From Mycolicibacterium iranicum (GTDB lineage: Bacteria; Actinomycetota; Actinomycetes; Mycobacteriales; Mycobacteriaceae): a stretch of 64,000 bases of DNA. Under the pieces are notes generated by a model. The model had not been told where the DNA came from. It made no database searches and saw only the letters and a program-made list of their open reading frames with translations. Positions 1-8,993 of the stretch are shown piece after piece; within the stretch, counting starts at the first letter, position 1, and every line of letters starts with the position of its first letter. Both the position numbers and the translations under genes were made by a program. The stretch spans positions 117,904 to 181,903 of the forward strand of contig NZ_LWCS01000003.1 in NCBI RefSeq assembly GCF_001650495.1. The letters are read 5' to 3'.

Positions 1-1124
1 GCCGGCAATGCGGCCGTGAACACCACGGGCGCGTCGCCGAACCTGAGGTCCCCGGCGCCACGGTTCACGCTCGAGACCACGGTGTTGCCGATGGCCGTAT
101 TCCACCGCACGGTGGGATCGAATTGCCTGACACCCCAATGCAACACTCGCGCGGGAACGGCGGCGAACGCCGCGTCCTCGGCAAGCATCGCCGGGTGCGC
201 CGCACGGCGCCGGCGAGCCGCCAGTTCGGCGGAGATCAGGTGAACGCGTAGGCCGAATTCGACGTCAGGATGAAGCCCCACCCCGACATTTCCGTAGTGA
301 TTGTTCGACTGTCGCGGGCCACTTTTCGCCATGGGGACCTCAGCACCCAGCTGCGACGGGTCGTCGCCGAGTTCGCGAAGGTGGGCGGCCAGAGCGGTCC
401 CCATCGCGGCAAGCACGCCCACTGTGACCGTCGGGCCGCGGACCACACGACGCTCACACACCACCGTCCGTAGATGGCGGTCCCCTTCGGGCTGCCGATT
501 CGTGCGCAGCACCGGACGCGGAAGCGCCTGTGGGGGAACTAAACCCGACTCGGTATCGCGCACCAGCCTCCGGTGAGCGCGCGCCGCGGCAACCGCGAGC
601 ACAGGCATCGCCGCCCGAGGCCTCCGCGTCGGGACCACCGACGGTACGTCGCCATCGCGTCCGAACACCCGAGCCGCCAGAGCAGACCCTCGAATGCCGT
701 CGGCGAGGGCGTGACTCATCTGCAGAACCGCGACCGTGCCGCTGCCCCTCACGCGCGGAAGTCCTTCGACGCCGGGAAAGACGTGCAGCCGCCATGTGAG
801 CAACCGTGCGTCGAGCTGGTCGTCGTCCAGCGCCGACACGGCGTTCAGGCAACCCCGCCATGTGGGCTCGTCAAGAGCATGCACGACGAACTGATCCTCA
901 CCGACCTCCCGAGACACCCACGCCGGATAGGTCCAGGATCCCGAATCATCGATGCGCAGCCGTAGGTCCTCGCATGCGCGCGCCCGGTCGCGTGCTGCGC
1001 CGAGGGCGTCGCCGAGGCCGGTTGTCCCGGCCCCGAATGCGAAGAGCAGAAACTGGTCGCTGGGGACTGCATCGGACATCCAGTACGTCTGTGCGTCGAC
1101 CGCTGTGAGCCGCAGCGCCGTCAT
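1..1124 (-). CDS. WS/DGAT-like acyltransferase, 3' end cut by window edge
   Basis: The frame stays open from an ATG at 1124 to the window edge (about 374 codons). An AGGAGAA ribosome site lies just before the ATG. The N-terminus (LTAVDAQTYWMSD) resembles the opening of wax ester synthase/diacylglycerol acyltransferases. About 140 residues in, SHALADG occupies the place of the HHxxxDG active site: the second, catalytic His, Asp and Gly are kept, the first His is Ser. Near the cut end NTVVSSVNRG resembles the late conserved block of the family. These enzymes join an acyl-CoA to an alcohol or diacylglycerol to make storage lipid. The mce operon lies 90 bp upstream on the same strand, so a link to lipid handling is possible but inferred. 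The family call is moderately sure; the specificity is unknown. Confidence 0.65.
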   Translation of the reverse strand, partial: MTALRLTAVDAQTYWMSDAVPSDQFLLFAFGAGTTGLGDALGAARDRARACEDLRLRIDDSGSWTYPAWVSREVGEDQFVVHALDEPTWRGCLNAVSALDDDQLDARLLTWRLHVFPGVEGLPRVRGSGTVAVLQMSHALADGIRGSALAARVFGRDGDVPSVVPTRRPRAAMPVLAVAAARAHRRLVRDTESGLVPPQALPRPVLRTNRQPEGDRHLRTVVCERRVVRGPTVTVGVLAAMGTALAAHLRELGDDPSQLGAEVPMAKSGPRQSNNHYGNVGVGLHPDVEFGLRVHLISAELAARRRRAAHPAMLAEDAAFAAVPARVLHWGVRQFDPTVRWNTAIGNTVVSSVNRGAGDLRFGDAPVVFTAALP

Positions 1125-1213
1125 GGGGGTTCTCCTACGCCGTGCCGCGAGAAGGCCTGGTTCCGGTGTGGTCGGTCAATCCGACGTTGACCTACTACAC
1201 CCGAATCGCTCCC

Positions 1214-1930
1214 CTAGACAGGGTCGAACTGGGAGATCAGCCAGCGATCATCGACCTTTTCCAGCGTGACCCGCACGCTCGACGCGGTGTCCGTCGGCGC
1301 GTCCTGGCCCACCGTCACCGTCTGGTTCACGAACAGCAGCACCACCGCCTCGTCGCCCGACAGCGACACCGAAGCCGCGGCGGGAACCGTCGCGATCGCC
1401 GAGATCTGCTTCTCTTTGGCGCCGGGGATCACGACGTCGTTGGTCAGCGACGTGTAGGACTCCTGGAACTCGCCGGTGAGCAGGTCTCGGGCCGCACCGA
1501 GCTGCTCCTCCACCTTGTCGGGGGTGTAGGACAGCAGCGCGATCGTGCCCTCGCGGGCCGCCTGCACCGTGGTCTCGGCCAGCGAGAGGTGTCCGGTGGG
1601 TTCGGCCGACATCGTGCCGGCACGGTTGGTGTCGTCGAGCCACTTCAGGTAGCCGGCGCCCGCCGCGAGCACCAAAGCCAGGGCCGGCAGCACCACGAAC
1701 GCGACGACACGGGACCACTGGATCCCGCGTTTCGCGGGTGCGGCCGGTGCGGGCTCCTCGGTGTTGGTGTCGTCGGTGGCCGGCTCCTCGATGGCCGGCT
1801 CCTCGACAGCCTGGGACTCTTCGATCTCCTCGGCTTCGGATTGTGCGGCTGTGGTGTCTTCGACACTGGTGTCGGTGGTCTCGTCTGCCACGGTCTCGGT
1901 CGCCTCGTCGCCCTTCACGTCTTTGGTCAC
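1214..1930 (-). CDS. Mce-associated membrane protein (second)
   Basis: Last gene of the mce operon, 238 residues. The GTG start overlaps the upstream stop as GTGA, which is preferred over the longer open frame. The first 70 residues are very acidic (Glu/Asp/Thr/Ala), followed by one membrane segment (VVAFVVLPALALVLAAGAGY) and a C-terminal domain of about 140 residues of the kind found in Mas (Mce-associated) proteins. Mas proteins are thought to stabilise or assist the Mce transporter at the cell envelope; here that role is inferred from position and architecture. Confidence 0.85.
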   Translation of the reverse strand: MTKDVKGDEATETVADETTDTSVEDTTAAQSEAEEIEESQAVEEPAIEEPATDDTNTEEPAPAAPAKRGIQWSRVVAFVVLPALALVLAAGAGYLKWLDDTNRAGTMSAEPTGHLSLAETTVQAAREGTIALLSYTPDKVEEQLGAARDLLTGEFQESYTSLTNDVVIPGAKEKQISAIATVPAAASVSLSGDEAVVLLFVNQTVTVGQDAPTDTASSVRVTLEKVDDRWLISQFDPV

Positions 1931-2589
1931 GGCACGAACTCCACGTTCGACACCTTGGCGTCTCCATCGATGTCCTGCACCGAGATCCGCATCCGCCACG
2001 CCCGCGGCTGTTGCTCGGGGGCACCCGCGTTCGTCGTCTGAACCGTCACCGCGACCAGAACCTGCGCCTCGTTCTCACTTGCCGACTCGATACCGGCCTC
2101 GGCAATGGTGCCCACGGACTTCGACTGGGCCTGCTTCACCACCTCGACGAACGGCTCCGCCCGCTGCTGGAACTCGTCGTAGAACGAACCTGTCGCCGAA
2201 TCCAGGATGCGCTGCACGTCGGCGTCGGCCGTCTCCCAGCCGATCGTTGTCAGGTTGAGCGCGCCCTGCCGACCGACCTGAAGGAACACATTGCGCTGTT
2301 CCTCGGCGCGGTGCGACTCGTAGGTGCGGTAGCCCAGCCACCCCACGAGACCGGAGAGAGCCAGCACGCCGACCAGACCGGCGATGAGCGCCACCGAGAC
2401 ATGCGACATCGGCGGCTTCGCGGGCACGGAGTCCTCGTCACCGGACTCGTCGGCTTCAGCGTCACCCTCCGCGTCGTCCTCCGCGGTGTCGACATCCTCT
2501 TCGTGCGAGTCCTCATCAGCCTCGGGCGACTGCGCTTTCTTCTCCGCGTCGGTCAGTTCCCCGTCGGGGGTAGCAGCATCGTCTGCCAT
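1927..2589 (-). CDS. Mce-associated membrane protein (first)
   Basis: 220-residue protein directly downstream of mceF, whose 3' end it overlaps by 37 bp. The N-terminal 60 residues are acidic, then comes a membrane helix (VALIAGLVGVLALSGLVGWL) and an alpha/beta domain typical of Mas proteins. Ends in a GTGA overlap with the next mas gene, so the two are probably translated together. Mas pairs after mceF are usual in mycobacterial mce operons. Confidence 0.87.
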   Translation of the reverse strand: MADDAATPDGELTDAEKKAQSPEADEDSHEEDVDTAEDDAEGDAEADESGDEDSVPAKPPMSHVSVALIAGLVGVLALSGLVGWLGYRTYESHRAEEQRNVFLQVGRQGALNLTTIGWETADADVQRILDSATGSFYDEFQQRAEPFVEVVKQAQSKSVGTIAEAGIESASENEAQVLVAVTVQTTNAGAPEQQPRAWRMRISVQDIDGDAKVSNVEFVP

Positions 2590-4013
2590 GTTTGCTCCTC
2601 ATTGGCACCCTGGCCCAGGTTGGACTGTGTGTACACACGTCCGTCCGGTCCAACGTACGTGCCGTTCGCGGGATCATATTCGGCGGCCGCCATCGGTGGC
2701 GGCGCCGGACCCGCGGGCGGAGCCGCTTCTGGAGGTGGCGAACCGGGCGGCAACTGGGGAACGGCCTGCCCGGACAGCGTCGCGTTCGGGTCGCCCTTCC
2801 AGTTGTAGCCGTCGTTCAACGGCACGTAGTTCTCGTTGCTCTCGCACATCTTCGCGGTCGGCGCACGCTTGCCCGGCACCGTGACGCAGGGGATGTTGCG
2901 GGCGCCACGCACGTTGAACGCCCCGTCCTGCGGTACCCGGCAGTAGACGTCGCCCGCGGGCCGGTCGGGGTAGTCCTCGAACGTCGGTGGTCTCTGCTGC
3001 TGAGGGGGCAGGAAGCCGGTGTTGCAGGGGGGCGGGATGTTGAGGTTCAGATTCAGGGTGAGGTAGTCACCCATGTAGTCCTGCTTGGTGCCGTTCTTGG
3101 CCACACCCACTGCCTGGGTCACCGCGGTGCCCTGGGGAAGCAGGACAAGAAGCTGCTCAAGGTTCGGCTGGTACGTGACGGCGACTTCGCCGACGCTGAC
3201 CAGGTTGGCGAGCACCACGGGCAGCGTGGGTTGCAGCTGATCGAACAGCGCCCGCACCTCTTCGGCCGCACCGGGCCCGCTGCTCAGGATGCCCGACACC
3301 GACTGGTCTTCGCGCTGCAGCTGGCCCGTGATGTTGGCCAGGTTCGACGCCCAGGCCTGGATCGAGCCCGACGTGTCGGTCTGCGAATCGAGCACCGGCT
3401 GCACCTGGTCGATCACGGTCGTCAGAGAATCCAGGTTCTGCCGGGCATCGATCGCCAGCTGAGATGACCCGTTGACGAGCCGGCGCAGTTCGGGGCCGAG
3501 TCCGCCCACCGCCAGATAGGACTCGTCGATCACGGTCTTCAGGTTCTCCTGCGGGATCGCCCGCAGACCTTCGTTGGTCAGCTCCAACACTGTGTTCACG
3601 TCCGGAGGAACTCGCGCGCGGTCGCGGGGTATGACGTCACCGTCGCGCAGCACGGGCCCTGCGGCGCTCTGTGGGACGAGTTCGACGAATTGCTCGCCGA
3701 CCGCCGACTGGCTGCGCACCGACGCGATGAGATCGGCAGGGATCTCCACACCCGAGTCGAGCGACAACCGCGCCTCGACCCCGCGGTCGGTGAGGCCGAC
3801 GCCTTCGACGATGCCGACCTGCGAACCACGGTAGGTCACGTTGCCCCGCTCATAGAGGCCGCCGGTCTCGGGCAGCTCGAGGGTGACGTTGTACTGGCCG
3901 ATACCCATCAAGGCCGGCAATCGCATGTACCCGAAAACCATGATCCCCAGGGCGGTTACGGCCAGCACCGCGAAGATCGTGAGCTGGATGAGGATCTGAC
4001 GTGTCAGTCGCAT
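2553..4013 (-). CDS. mceF: MceF, MCE-family protein
   Basis: 486 residues. An N-terminal membrane anchor (ILIQLTIFAVLAVTALGIMVF) is followed by the MCE/MlaD domain at about residues 40-120 (YRGSQVGIVEGVGL), a long helical region to about 300, and a Cys-containing, Pro-rich C-terminus. MceA-F are thought to form a hexameric tunnel carrying lipids or sterols from the outer mycobacterial envelope to the YrbE permease. Sixth in order, 3 bp after mceE. Confidence 0.93.
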   Translation of the reverse strand: MRLTRQILIQLTIFAVLAVTALGIMVFGYMRLPALMGIGQYNVTLELPETGGLYERGNVTYRGSQVGIVEGVGLTDRGVEARLSLDSGVEIPADLIASVRSQSAVGEQFVELVPQSAAGPVLRDGDVIPRDRARVPPDVNTVLELTNEGLRAIPQENLKTVIDESYLAVGGLGPELRRLVNGSSQLAIDARQNLDSLTTVIDQVQPVLDSQTDTSGSIQAWASNLANITGQLQREDQSVSGILSSGPGAAEEVRALFDQLQPTLPVVLANLVSVGEVAVTYQPNLEQLLVLLPQGTAVTQAVGVAKNGTKQDYMGDYLTLNLNLNIPPPCNTGFLPPQQQRPPTFEDYPDRPAGDVYCRVPQDGAFNVRGARNIPCVTVPGKRAPTAKMCESNENYVPLNDGYNWKGDPNATLSGQAVPQLPPGSPPPEAAPPAGPAPPPMAAAEYDPANGTYVGPDGRVYTQSNLGQGANEEQTWQTMLLPPTGN

Positions 4014-4016
4014 GCG

Positions 4017-5189
4017 TCAGCGCCCCTGATCCCAGCGATACGGCGCTACCAGTGGATTCCCGCCGGGCGGCGGAACGTTGTGGTTGCACGGGCTGGGCAT
4101 CTGCCCGATGGTGCGACCCCACTGCAGTTCCAGCCAGGTCAGATTGCACTCGAAGCGGGTTCCGGTGAAGAAACCCTGATCGATTCGGCTCAGGGTCAGA
4201 TCGATGATCAGCGTGAGGTTGGCGTAGTCGCCGCGCAACCAGTTGGTCAGCGTCTCCTTCGGGAACGGGAACGTCGGCAGGAAGCTCAGCGACCGCGTGA
4301 GCGCGGGCCCGGCGTCGGCCAGCGACTGCAGCACGGGACCGATGTCCCTGAGTTCCTGGACGAGAGCCTCCCGGGTCTGGTTCACCGAATCGGCCGCCAG
4401 CGCGCTGAATCTGCCCAACTGCACGAGAGCCTCGGACAGCTGGTCGCGCTGGTCGCGGAGGACGGCGAGCGCGTCGGGAATGGTCTTCAACGCCCTGTCC
4501 ACCACGGGCTTCTGTTCGGCGATCTGTCCCACCAGGTCGTTGAGGCTCTCCGACGTGGCGATGATGTCGTTCTTCTGATCGTCGAGGTGTCCGATCGCGA
4601 TGTCGAGCTGCTGGATGAGGCTGCGCAGATCATTCTCGCGACCGGTGAACGCGACGCTGAGCGCCTCGGTGATGTCGCCGATGTTGCCCAGACCGCCGCC
4701 GTTGAGCAGCAGTGCGACCGCCGCCAGCGCCTGCTCGGTGGTCGGGAAAGCGCCGGAATTCTCCAGCGGGATCAGCGCACCGTCTCCGAGCCTGCCCTGC
4801 GGCGGCTTGTCCGCCGGCGCCGACAACTCGATGTGCTGGGAGCCCAGCAGGCTGGTCTGACCGACCTTGGCGGTCGCGTTGGCGGGCAGATTCACGTCTC
4901 CGTTGATCGTCATGGTGACCAACGCGTTCCATCCCTGACGTTCGATCTTGCTGACGGTACCGACGTTGACATCGCCGACCCGCACGCGCGAATTCTGCTC
5001 GACGTTGTCGACATCGGGCATCTGAGCCTGGATGGTGAACGAGCCGGGGCCGCCCCCCTGAGTGCCAGGAAGCGGAATGGAATTCAGTCCGCGCCAACCA
5101 CATCCGGATGCGGCCAGTGCGACTGCGAGAACAGCCACCACCAGCTTCAGCGCCCTGGCGCCTTCTTCGCTCCTCGCGTGCGCGGTCAC
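4017..5189 (-). CDS. mceE: MceE, lipoprotein of the Mce complex
   Basis: 390 residues, GTG start in a GTGA overlap with the mceD stop. The N-terminus is a lipoprotein signal ending in ALAASGC, giving a lipidated Cys near residue 30, as expected for the fifth Mce protein (LprK/LprN type). The MCE domain follows at about 50-130 (SRVRVGDVNVGTVSKI), then a helical region and a short Cys-containing tail. The lipobox in this position confirms the gene order of the operon. Confidence 0.93.
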   Translation of the reverse strand: MTAHARSEEGARALKLVVAVLAVALAASGCGWRGLNSIPLPGTQGGGPGSFTIQAQMPDVDNVEQNSRVRVGDVNVGTVSKIERQGWNALVTMTINGDVNLPANATAKVGQTSLLGSQHIELSAPADKPPQGRLGDGALIPLENSGAFPTTEQALAAVALLLNGGGLGNIGDITEALSVAFTGRENDLRSLIQQLDIAIGHLDDQKNDIIATSESLNDLVGQIAEQKPVVDRALKTIPDALAVLRDQRDQLSEALVQLGRFSALAADSVNQTREALVQELRDIGPVLQSLADAGPALTRSLSFLPTFPFPKETLTNWLRGDYANLTLIIDLTLSRIDQGFFTGTRFECNLTWLELQWGRTIGQMPSPCNHNVPPPGGNPLVAPYRWDQGR

Positions 5190-6562
5190 GATCCGGCCCC
5201 CGGCACCATCATCCCCTGCAAACCGTCATTGGGGTTGGTCGCCACAGGTGCTTCGGCAGCCCCGGGCGGTGCGTTGAGCAGCAGCGGGCCCTGACCGGGA
5301 GGCAGCGTGGCCGGGTCCGGCGCAGGCCCAGCGGGCGGTGCGGGCAGCGAACCCGCCGCCGCAGGCGGTGGCCCTGCCGGAGCTGGCCCACTCGGCGGAA
5401 TGTAGTCGGGCCGTAGCCAATCTTCGCTGTAGGTCAGCTCGTTGGGCCGCGTGGAGGCACCGATGAGCTGGTTGAGACCCAGCGGCGGGAAGTTGTACTG
5501 GCGGTTCTTCATGATCGGCGCCAGGTACTGCACGCACAGCTTGGAGGACTCCTCGGCTCCCAGCCGAGATGCGGCCTGCACTGCGCCGCAGAGGAACTGG
5601 ATCGGGTTGGCGAAGTTGTTCACCGCAAGGATCGCGCTGGCCCCACCTTGGGCCGGCTGCCAGATGTTGACGTAGTTCTGGAATGTGTTGGGCGCACTGT
5701 GCAGGAATTGTTCGACGTCGTCGAGGCTTTCGTTGAGCGCCGTCGTCACGCCCGCCAGCTTCTCCGAGGTGGTGCCGAGGGCGTCGCGATTCTCGGCGAC
5801 GAAGGCTTGCACCTCGGGCACGACAGCGTTGAGATCCCTTATCGCGCTGGCAACTTCGTCAGGGCCGTCGGCGAGAAGGCCGGTGACCGATGCCAGGTTC
5901 TGGTTCAGCTGCCGCATCAGATCCGTGCTGTCCTGCAGCGCCGACACCAGGATGGCCAGGTTCTTGATCGTGGAGAAGATGTCGGTGGAGCGGTCGCCCA
6001 GCGCCGAGAAGGCCTGCGACAGTTTGATGACGGTCTCTCGGATGCTGGCGCCCTGACCGCGCAAATTGTCGGCGGTCGTGTTGATCACCGATCCCAGCGG
6101 ACTGACGCCGCCGGGTTCGGTCGGCTGCAACGTCTCGCTGAGCCGTTCGAGCTGCCCCCGCACCTGATCCCATTCGACGGGCACCACGGTCCGCTCGATC
6201 GGGATCACCGTGTTGTCACCCATCACCGGACCGCCGGTGTAGACCGGCGTGAGCTGGATGGCCCGCGAGGTCACCAATGCCGGTGACAGGATCGCGGCGT
6301 TCGCGTCCGCCGGCACGTCGTAGCGGTCGTCGTACCAGAACGAGATCTTCACTCGCTCCGGCTGCGGCTCGATCGCGGTGATCCGGCCGACCGGCACACC
6401 GAGGATCCGGACGTCGTCGCCGACGTAGATGCCGTTGCTGTTGTCGAAGTAGCCGACGACGTTAATACGGTTCACCTTGTCGGTGGTGCGCACCAGGATG
6501 GCCACACCGGCCACCAGGAGTGCCACCAGGACGAGGCCTACCCAGGTTCTGGGGTTTTTCAT
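5186..6562 (-). CDS. mceD: MceD, MCE-family protein
   Basis: 458 residues, start overlapping the mceC stop as ATGA. One N-terminal membrane helix (VGLVLVALLVAGVAILV), MCE domain at about 30-110 (VGDDVRILGVPVGRITAI), helical middle, and a C-terminal tail of about 60 residues dominated by Pro, Ala and Gly. Pro-rich tails are usual in MceC and MceD and may reach into the envelope. Confidence 0.93.
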   Translation of the reverse strand: MKNPRTWVGLVLVALLVAGVAILVRTTDKVNRINVVGYFDNSNGIYVGDDVRILGVPVGRITAIEPQPERVKISFWYDDRYDVPADANAAILSPALVTSRAIQLTPVYTGGPVMGDNTVIPIERTVVPVEWDQVRGQLERLSETLQPTEPGGVSPLGSVINTTADNLRGQGASIRETVIKLSQAFSALGDRSTDIFSTIKNLAILVSALQDSTDLMRQLNQNLASVTGLLADGPDEVASAIRDLNAVVPEVQAFVAENRDALGTTSEKLAGVTTALNESLDDVEQFLHSAPNTFQNYVNIWQPAQGGASAILAVNNFANPIQFLCGAVQAASRLGAEESSKLCVQYLAPIMKNRQYNFPPLGLNQLIGASTRPNELTYSEDWLRPDYIPPSGPAPAGPPPAAAGSLPAPPAGPAPDPATLPPGQGPLLLNAPPGAAEAPVATNPNDGLQGMMVPGAGS

Positions 6563-7929
6563 GGCGTGGCCTCCCCGGGAACGGGAACGAGCGGAGGCGC
6601 CTCACCCGGCGCCGGGACGAGCAGCCCGGTGTTCGGGGTGGGTGTCGAGGCGAGTCCAGGCGGCGCGAGTGCAGGAGGCCCGGGCGGTGGCCCGCCGGGT
6701 GGCGGTGCGGGCAGCGGCTCGCGGTACGGGTAGCAGCCCGTCGGTCCGGGCGCAGGCAGACCTCCGGGGCCGCCGGGTCCGCAACCCTGATCACCAGGGT
6801 TGCCGGTGATGGCATCGGGGAGCGTCATGCGAGGTTCGCCACCCTGGCCCGTCCTCGGGAACGGCACCGGCATCGCGGGGGTGCCAGGCTGGCCGACCTG
6901 CGGGTCGAAGCGCTGCGAGGGCAGCAGCACGTTCGGATCGAGGCCGAGATCGGAGAAGGCGACGTCGATGAACGGCTGCAGGAACTGCCCGGGCAGCAGG
7001 TTGGAGATGTAGTTCTTGAAGAACGGACCCGACGACACCGACTCGCCCAGAGACAGCGAGTACTGGTTCAGCAGCTTGAGCGACTCCTGCAGCCGTTCCT
7101 TGCGGTTGTCGAGGATCGTCAACACGCCGTTGAGCTTGTCCAGCGCGGGCTTCAAGGTGTCCCGGTTCTCCCCGATGAAGCCCTGTAGCTGCGCACTGAG
7201 GGCGGAGATGCTGCCCGAGATCTGATCCAGAGCCGCACTCTGACTTTGCAATTCGACCAGCAGAGCATTGGTGTTCGACACCAGGCTGACGACCTGGTCG
7301 CTGCGCTCGGCCAGAACGGTGGTGGCCTTGTTCGCGTTGGCGAGAAGATTACGGAGCTCGGCGTCGCGTTCGTTGAGGGTGTCGGAGAACCGCGCCACCC
7401 CTTCGACCGCGATCTTCAGCTGCGGTGGCGTGTCGGCGAACGTGGCCGACAGCACACGAAGGGATTCCGAGAGCTGATCGGTGTTCAGGCCGCTGATCGT
7501 GGTCGCCAATTCACCGAGGGCGTCGGGGAGCTGGTAGGGCGACGTCGTCCGATCCAGCGGGATCGTGTCCTCCTGCTGCCCTTCGCCGCGGGCGACGACC
7601 TCGAGGATCTTGGTGCCCAGCAGGCCCTTGGTCTTGATCGCGGCCTCGGTGCGGTCGCCGAGCCGGATGTCCTTGTCGACGGTGAAGGTCACCAGCACCT
7701 GGGGGCCGTCGAGCTCGATCGACTGGACCTGGCCGACCTTGAACCCGGAGACCTGCACGGCGGCATCGGTTGTCAGGCCGCCGGCCTCGGCGAAGTGCGC
7801 GGTGTACTCGCGGCCCTGATTGACGAACGGGAGCTTGTCGTAGTTCACGGCGCCGAGCACGATGGCCGCGGTGATTCCGACGCCGACCGCGCCGATGACC
7901 ATTTGGTTGCGTTCGCTGAACGGCTTCAT
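6559..7929 (-). CDS. mceC: MceC, MCE-family protein
   Basis: 456 residues from the ATG at 7929, which forms an ATGA overlap with the mceB stop; an in-frame ATG four codons upstream is less likely. N-terminal helix (VIGAVGVGITAAIVLGAVNY), MCE domain near 45-120 (VQVSGFKVGQVQSIEL), helical middle, and a tail of more than 100 residues rich in Pro and Gly. Confidence 0.92.
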   Translation of the reverse strand: MKPFSERNQMVIGAVGVGITAAIVLGAVNYDKLPFVNQGREYTAHFAEAGGLTTDAAVQVSGFKVGQVQSIELDGPQVLVTFTVDKDIRLGDRTEAAIKTKGLLGTKILEVVARGEGQQEDTIPLDRTTSPYQLPDALGELATTISGLNTDQLSESLRVLSATFADTPPQLKIAVEGVARFSDTLNERDAELRNLLANANKATTVLAERSDQVVSLVSNTNALLVELQSQSAALDQISGSISALSAQLQGFIGENRDTLKPALDKLNGVLTILDNRKERLQESLKLLNQYSLSLGESVSSGPFFKNYISNLLPGQFLQPFIDVAFSDLGLDPNVLLPSQRFDPQVGQPGTPAMPVPFPRTGQGGEPRMTLPDAITGNPGDQGCGPGGPGGLPAPGPTGCYPYREPLPAPPPGGPPPGPPALAPPGLASTPTPNTGLLVPAPGEAPPLVPVPGEATP

Positions 7930-8957
7930 CGCGGAGCGCACCTCCCGCTGGTCTGCCCGGCCACCTTGATGTAAACCGGTTGTCCGCCTTTGCCGTTGGT
8001 CTTGAGCACAAGATCGCAGAGGTAGAAACTGAAGAAGTCACCGTAGATGCCCTGTCGGGCCAGCGCCCGGTAGGCATCCGGGAGGGTGTTGATGACGTTG
8101 TCGAAGTATTCGTGGTCAGCCACAACGATCCCGGCCGCCCGGTCGGTCTCCTGGACCACCTTCTGCAACGGCGGACGCGCCTGCGACAGCAGATCGGTGA
8201 TGCTGCCCGCGGCTGCGTTCGTGTACGCCAGACCGTCGCTGATGTCCTGCCCGCGGGACTCGAGACCTTCGACGAGTTCGGACAGCGAGCTGACGGCCTT
8301 GTCGAACTGATCGCTCTGGTCTCCCAGCGATCCGAGCACCGTGTTCAGGTTGACGATGACCTCGCCGATCAACTGGTCGCGGTCTGCCAGCGTGCTCGTC
8401 AGTGCCGCCGTCTGCGCGAGGAACGAGTTGACCGTGCCACCCTGGCCCTGCAGCGCGGTGATGAGTTGCCCTGAGAGCGCGTTGATCTGGTCGGGATCCA
8501 GCGCCTGGAACAACGGACGGAAACCTCCGATCAGGGCATCGAGGTCCAAAGCGGGTGACGTGCGGGCCAGTGGAATGGTGTCGCCTGCGTCGAGCTTGCG
8601 GGTACCGCCCGCGCCTTCCTCCAACGCGAGATAACGGCCACCGATCAGATCGTCGTAGCGGATGACGGCACGGCTTCCCTCGGTGAGCACCACCGAGTCG
8701 TCGGCGGAGAACTCGACGAGGGCGGTGGTGTCGGGCTGGATCTCCACGTTCTTGACCTTGCCGACCTCGACGCCGGCGATCCGGACGAAATCGTTGGTCT
8801 CCAGCCCGGTCACGTTGATGAACTCGGCGCGGTAGTTGTTCGACTTCTCACCGAAGCGCATCTGCCCGAACACCGCGAACAAACCGAAGACACCGAGCAG
8901 GCACACAGCCAGGAACACCCCGAGTCGCGTGGCGTCGCGCCGGACACTGACTGACAT
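7926..8957 (-). CDS. mceB: MceB, MCE-family protein
   Basis: 343 residues, shortest of the six Mce proteins as usual for MceB. Membrane helix at about 12-32 (GVFLAVCLLGVFGLFAVFG), MCE domain 40-120 (VRIAGVEVGKVKNVEIQ), helical region, and a short tail with Cys near the end instead of a Pro-rich extension. It starts 36 bp after mceA, the largest gap within the operon, with a CACAGAGAGGT-type ribosome site. Confidence 0.92.
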   Translation of the reverse strand: MSVSVRRDATRLGVFLAVCLLGVFGLFAVFGQMRFGEKSNNYRAEFINVTGLETNDFVRIAGVEVGKVKNVEIQPDTTALVEFSADDSVVLTEGSRAVIRYDDLIGGRYLALEEGAGGTRKLDAGDTIPLARTSPALDLDALIGGFRPLFQALDPDQINALSGQLITALQGQGGTVNSFLAQTAALTSTLADRDQLIGEVIVNLNTVLGSLGDQSDQFDKAVSSLSELVEGLESRGQDISDGLAYTNAAAGSITDLLSQARPPLQKVVQETDRAAGIVVADHEYFDNVINTLPDAYRALARQGIYGDFFSFYLCDLVLKTNGKGGQPVYIKVAGQTSGRCAPR

Positions 8958-8993
8958 CGGTTACCTCTCTGTGTGTTTCGCGGGCAGGTGGGT